From NCBI GenBank assembly GCA_030598025.1, contig JAUVQS010000099.1, positions 1 through 5,938 of the forward strand: a stretch of DNA of 5,938 nt, given 5' to 3'. The translations under genes and the position numbers were made by a program. This stretch comes from Acidimicrobiia bacterium. Lineage in GTDB: Bacteria; Actinomycetota; Acidimicrobiia; Spongiisociales; JAHEDJ01. The notes under the pieces are model-generated. The model was given only the letters and a program-made list of their open reading frames with translations, searched no databases and was not told where the DNA came from. Positions 4,884 through 5,938 of this stretch are shown here, piece after piece; the stretch's first letter is position 1; every line of letters begins with the position of its first letter.

Positions 4884-5936
4884 ATGATCCGCAAAGCAGA
4901 ACGCAGCAAAACTGGCTCGACCAGCACGGTTGTGCAGGTTGGTGATGTGCGATTCGGTCATGATCCCTTTCCCGTCATTGCCGGACCGTGTGTAATCGAG
5001 TCCGAAGATCAAATCACCGAGATCGCCGAAGTGGTGGCCACCGCGGGAGCGTCGATGCTTCGTGCCGGAACTTCGGTGGCGGGAGCATCCCCCTATGAGT
5101 TCCGCGGCCTCGGCAGCGAAGGGCTCAAGATGCTGCGCGCCGCCGGTAACACAGTCGGCCTTCCGGTTGTAACCCAGGTCATTGAGCCGGCAGGAATTCC
5201 CGAGGCGACCGAGTTGTCCGACATGATCGAGGTTGGCGCCGGCAACATGCAGAACTTCGAACTTCTGCGTGAGATCGGCCAGCAGGATCGTCCCGTTCTG
5301 CTCAAGAGGGGTCCGTCTGCCACCATCGACGAGTGGTTGTGGGCCGCCGAGTATGTTCTAGCCGAAGGGACTGACAATGTCGTGCTCTGTGAGCGGGGGA
5401 TTCGCACATTCGCCGACGATGACACGCTCGACATCAGTTCGATCCCGATCGTCAAGGAGCGCACGCATCTGCCGGTGATCGTATTACCCAGCCATTCAGC
5501 CGGGAGCCGCGCCCGCGTTGTCCCTCTGGCGCTGGCGGCTCAAGGGGTCGGTGCCGACGGACTTTGCGTCGAAGTGCACCCGACTCCGGAGCTTGCCCTG
5601 GTCAATACGTCCGGCCAGTTGGCAGCCCCCGAGTTCGCTCAGTTGATGGAAGCGCTCGGAATCAACCGGATGCGGAAGGCGATCGACCTGGTCGACCGCG
5701 ACATCGTCCGGGCTCTGTCACGGCGCCGCGATCTCGCTCTGCAGATCGGGCGCGTGAAGGCCGAGCGTGGAATGTCGGTGCGGTCACCTGCCCGCGAGGC
5801 CGAACTCATGGAAATCATCCGGGAGGAGGCTGTGCTGCAGGGGTTGGACCCGGAACAGGTCGAAGCCGTATTCCAGTTGATACTCGCCGGGTCCCGTGCC
5901 GAGCAACGCCGCCTGCGTTCGGTGGGAGAGCTATAG
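4884..5936 (+). CDS. DAHP synthase-like (type I beta) / AroQ chorismate mutase fusion
   Basis: The 350-residue product has a DAHP-synthase barrel (about 28-255) and a C-terminal AroQ chorismate mutase (about 261-345), the order known from Porphyromonas-type enzymes and the reverse of Bacillus. Barrel motifs include AGPCVIES (33-40, metal Cys36), VLLKRG (138-143), LCERGIRTF (168-176), PSH (202-204) and VEVHP (229-233, Glu230). Several signature residues are missing. KPRTSPY is VAGASPY (65-71), GARN is GAGN (118-121), DPSH has Leu201, and the fourth metal ligand Asp is Asn241. The mutase residues expected from the E. coli enzyme are all present: Arg264, Arg281, Lys292, Arg304, Glu305, Ser337 and Gln341. 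Chorismate to prephenate is therefore the secure activity, and DAHP synthesis is doubtful. The upstream leader with Phe and Tyr codons suggests attenuation by those amino acids. Annotation pipelines would probably call this aroF or aroG; I leave the symbol blank because the first activity is uncertain. Confidence 0.9.
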   Translation: MIRKAERSKTGSTSTVVQVGDVRFGHDPFPVIAGPCVIESEDQITEIAEVVATAGASMLRAGTSVAGASPYEFRGLGSEGLKMLRAAGNTVGLPVVTQVIEPAGIPEATELSDMIEVGAGNMQNFELLREIGQQDRPVLLKRGPSATIDEWLWAAEYVLAEGTDNVVLCERGIRTFADDDTLDISSIPIVKERTHLPVIVLPSHSAGSRARVVPLALAAQGVGADGLCVEVHPTPELALVNTSGQLAAPEFAQLMEALGINRMRKAIDLVDRDIVRALSRRRDLALQIGRVKAERGMSVRSPAREAELMEIIREEAVLQGLDPEQVEAVFQLILAGSRAEQRRLRSVGEL

Positions 5937-5938
5937 GA

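Overview
The window looks like a chromosomal stretch from a high-GC bacterium, most likely an actinobacterium, possibly Acidimicrobiia-like. This is inferred from GC-rich codon use, GTG and TTG starts, several genes with no Shine-Dalgarno site but a TANNNT -10 box just upstream, a hydrolase/adenylate-cyclase gene typical of Actinobacteria, and GC-rich intergenic repeats. Taxonomy cannot be fixed from the sequence alone.

Left part, minus strand (3622 down to 230): an ABC exporter operon. An ABC-2 type ATPase (2708-3622) overlaps its permease (1989-2711) by 4 bases. The permease overlaps a small four-helix membrane protein of unknown function (1606-1992) by 4 bases. After a 48-base gap comes a gene of the alpha/beta-hydrolase plus class III nucleotide cyclase family (1557-230). 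It carries two lesions: a one-base frameshift near 1492 and an in-frame TAG at 742-740, exactly at the junction of the two domains. What remains is a headless hydrolase ORF and an intact cyclase ORF that could restart at GTG 739. The first 229 bases hold a 52-bp-period tandem repeat and hairpins, with no gene.

Middle: a 105-bp divergent intergenic region (3623-3727) carries five tandem copies of a 7-mer (TCGGTAC). Rightward from it, an alpha/beta hydrolase (3728-4576) appears to be leaderless.

Right part, plus strand: the most interesting region. Between the hydrolase and a DAHP-synthase/chorismate-mutase fusion gene (4884-5936) lie a repeat element, a plausible promoter (TTTACA, 17 bp, TACTGT), a 24-codon ORF whose product contains FFAYFGF, and a strong intrinsic terminator. 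A segment inside the small ORF (4774-4781) is perfectly complementary to 4822-4829, which overlaps the 5' arm of the terminator. This is the layout of a Phe/Tyr-sensing transcription attenuator. In the fusion protein, the chorismate mutase residues expected for AroQ are all present. The DAHP synthase half lacks many signature residues, including KPRT, the R of GARN, the D of DPSH and a metal-binding Asp. The gene may therefore act mainly as a chorismate mutase with a degenerate, perhaps allosteric, DAHP-synthase-like domain. Control by Phe and Tyr codons, with no Trp codon in the leader, would fit that branch point.
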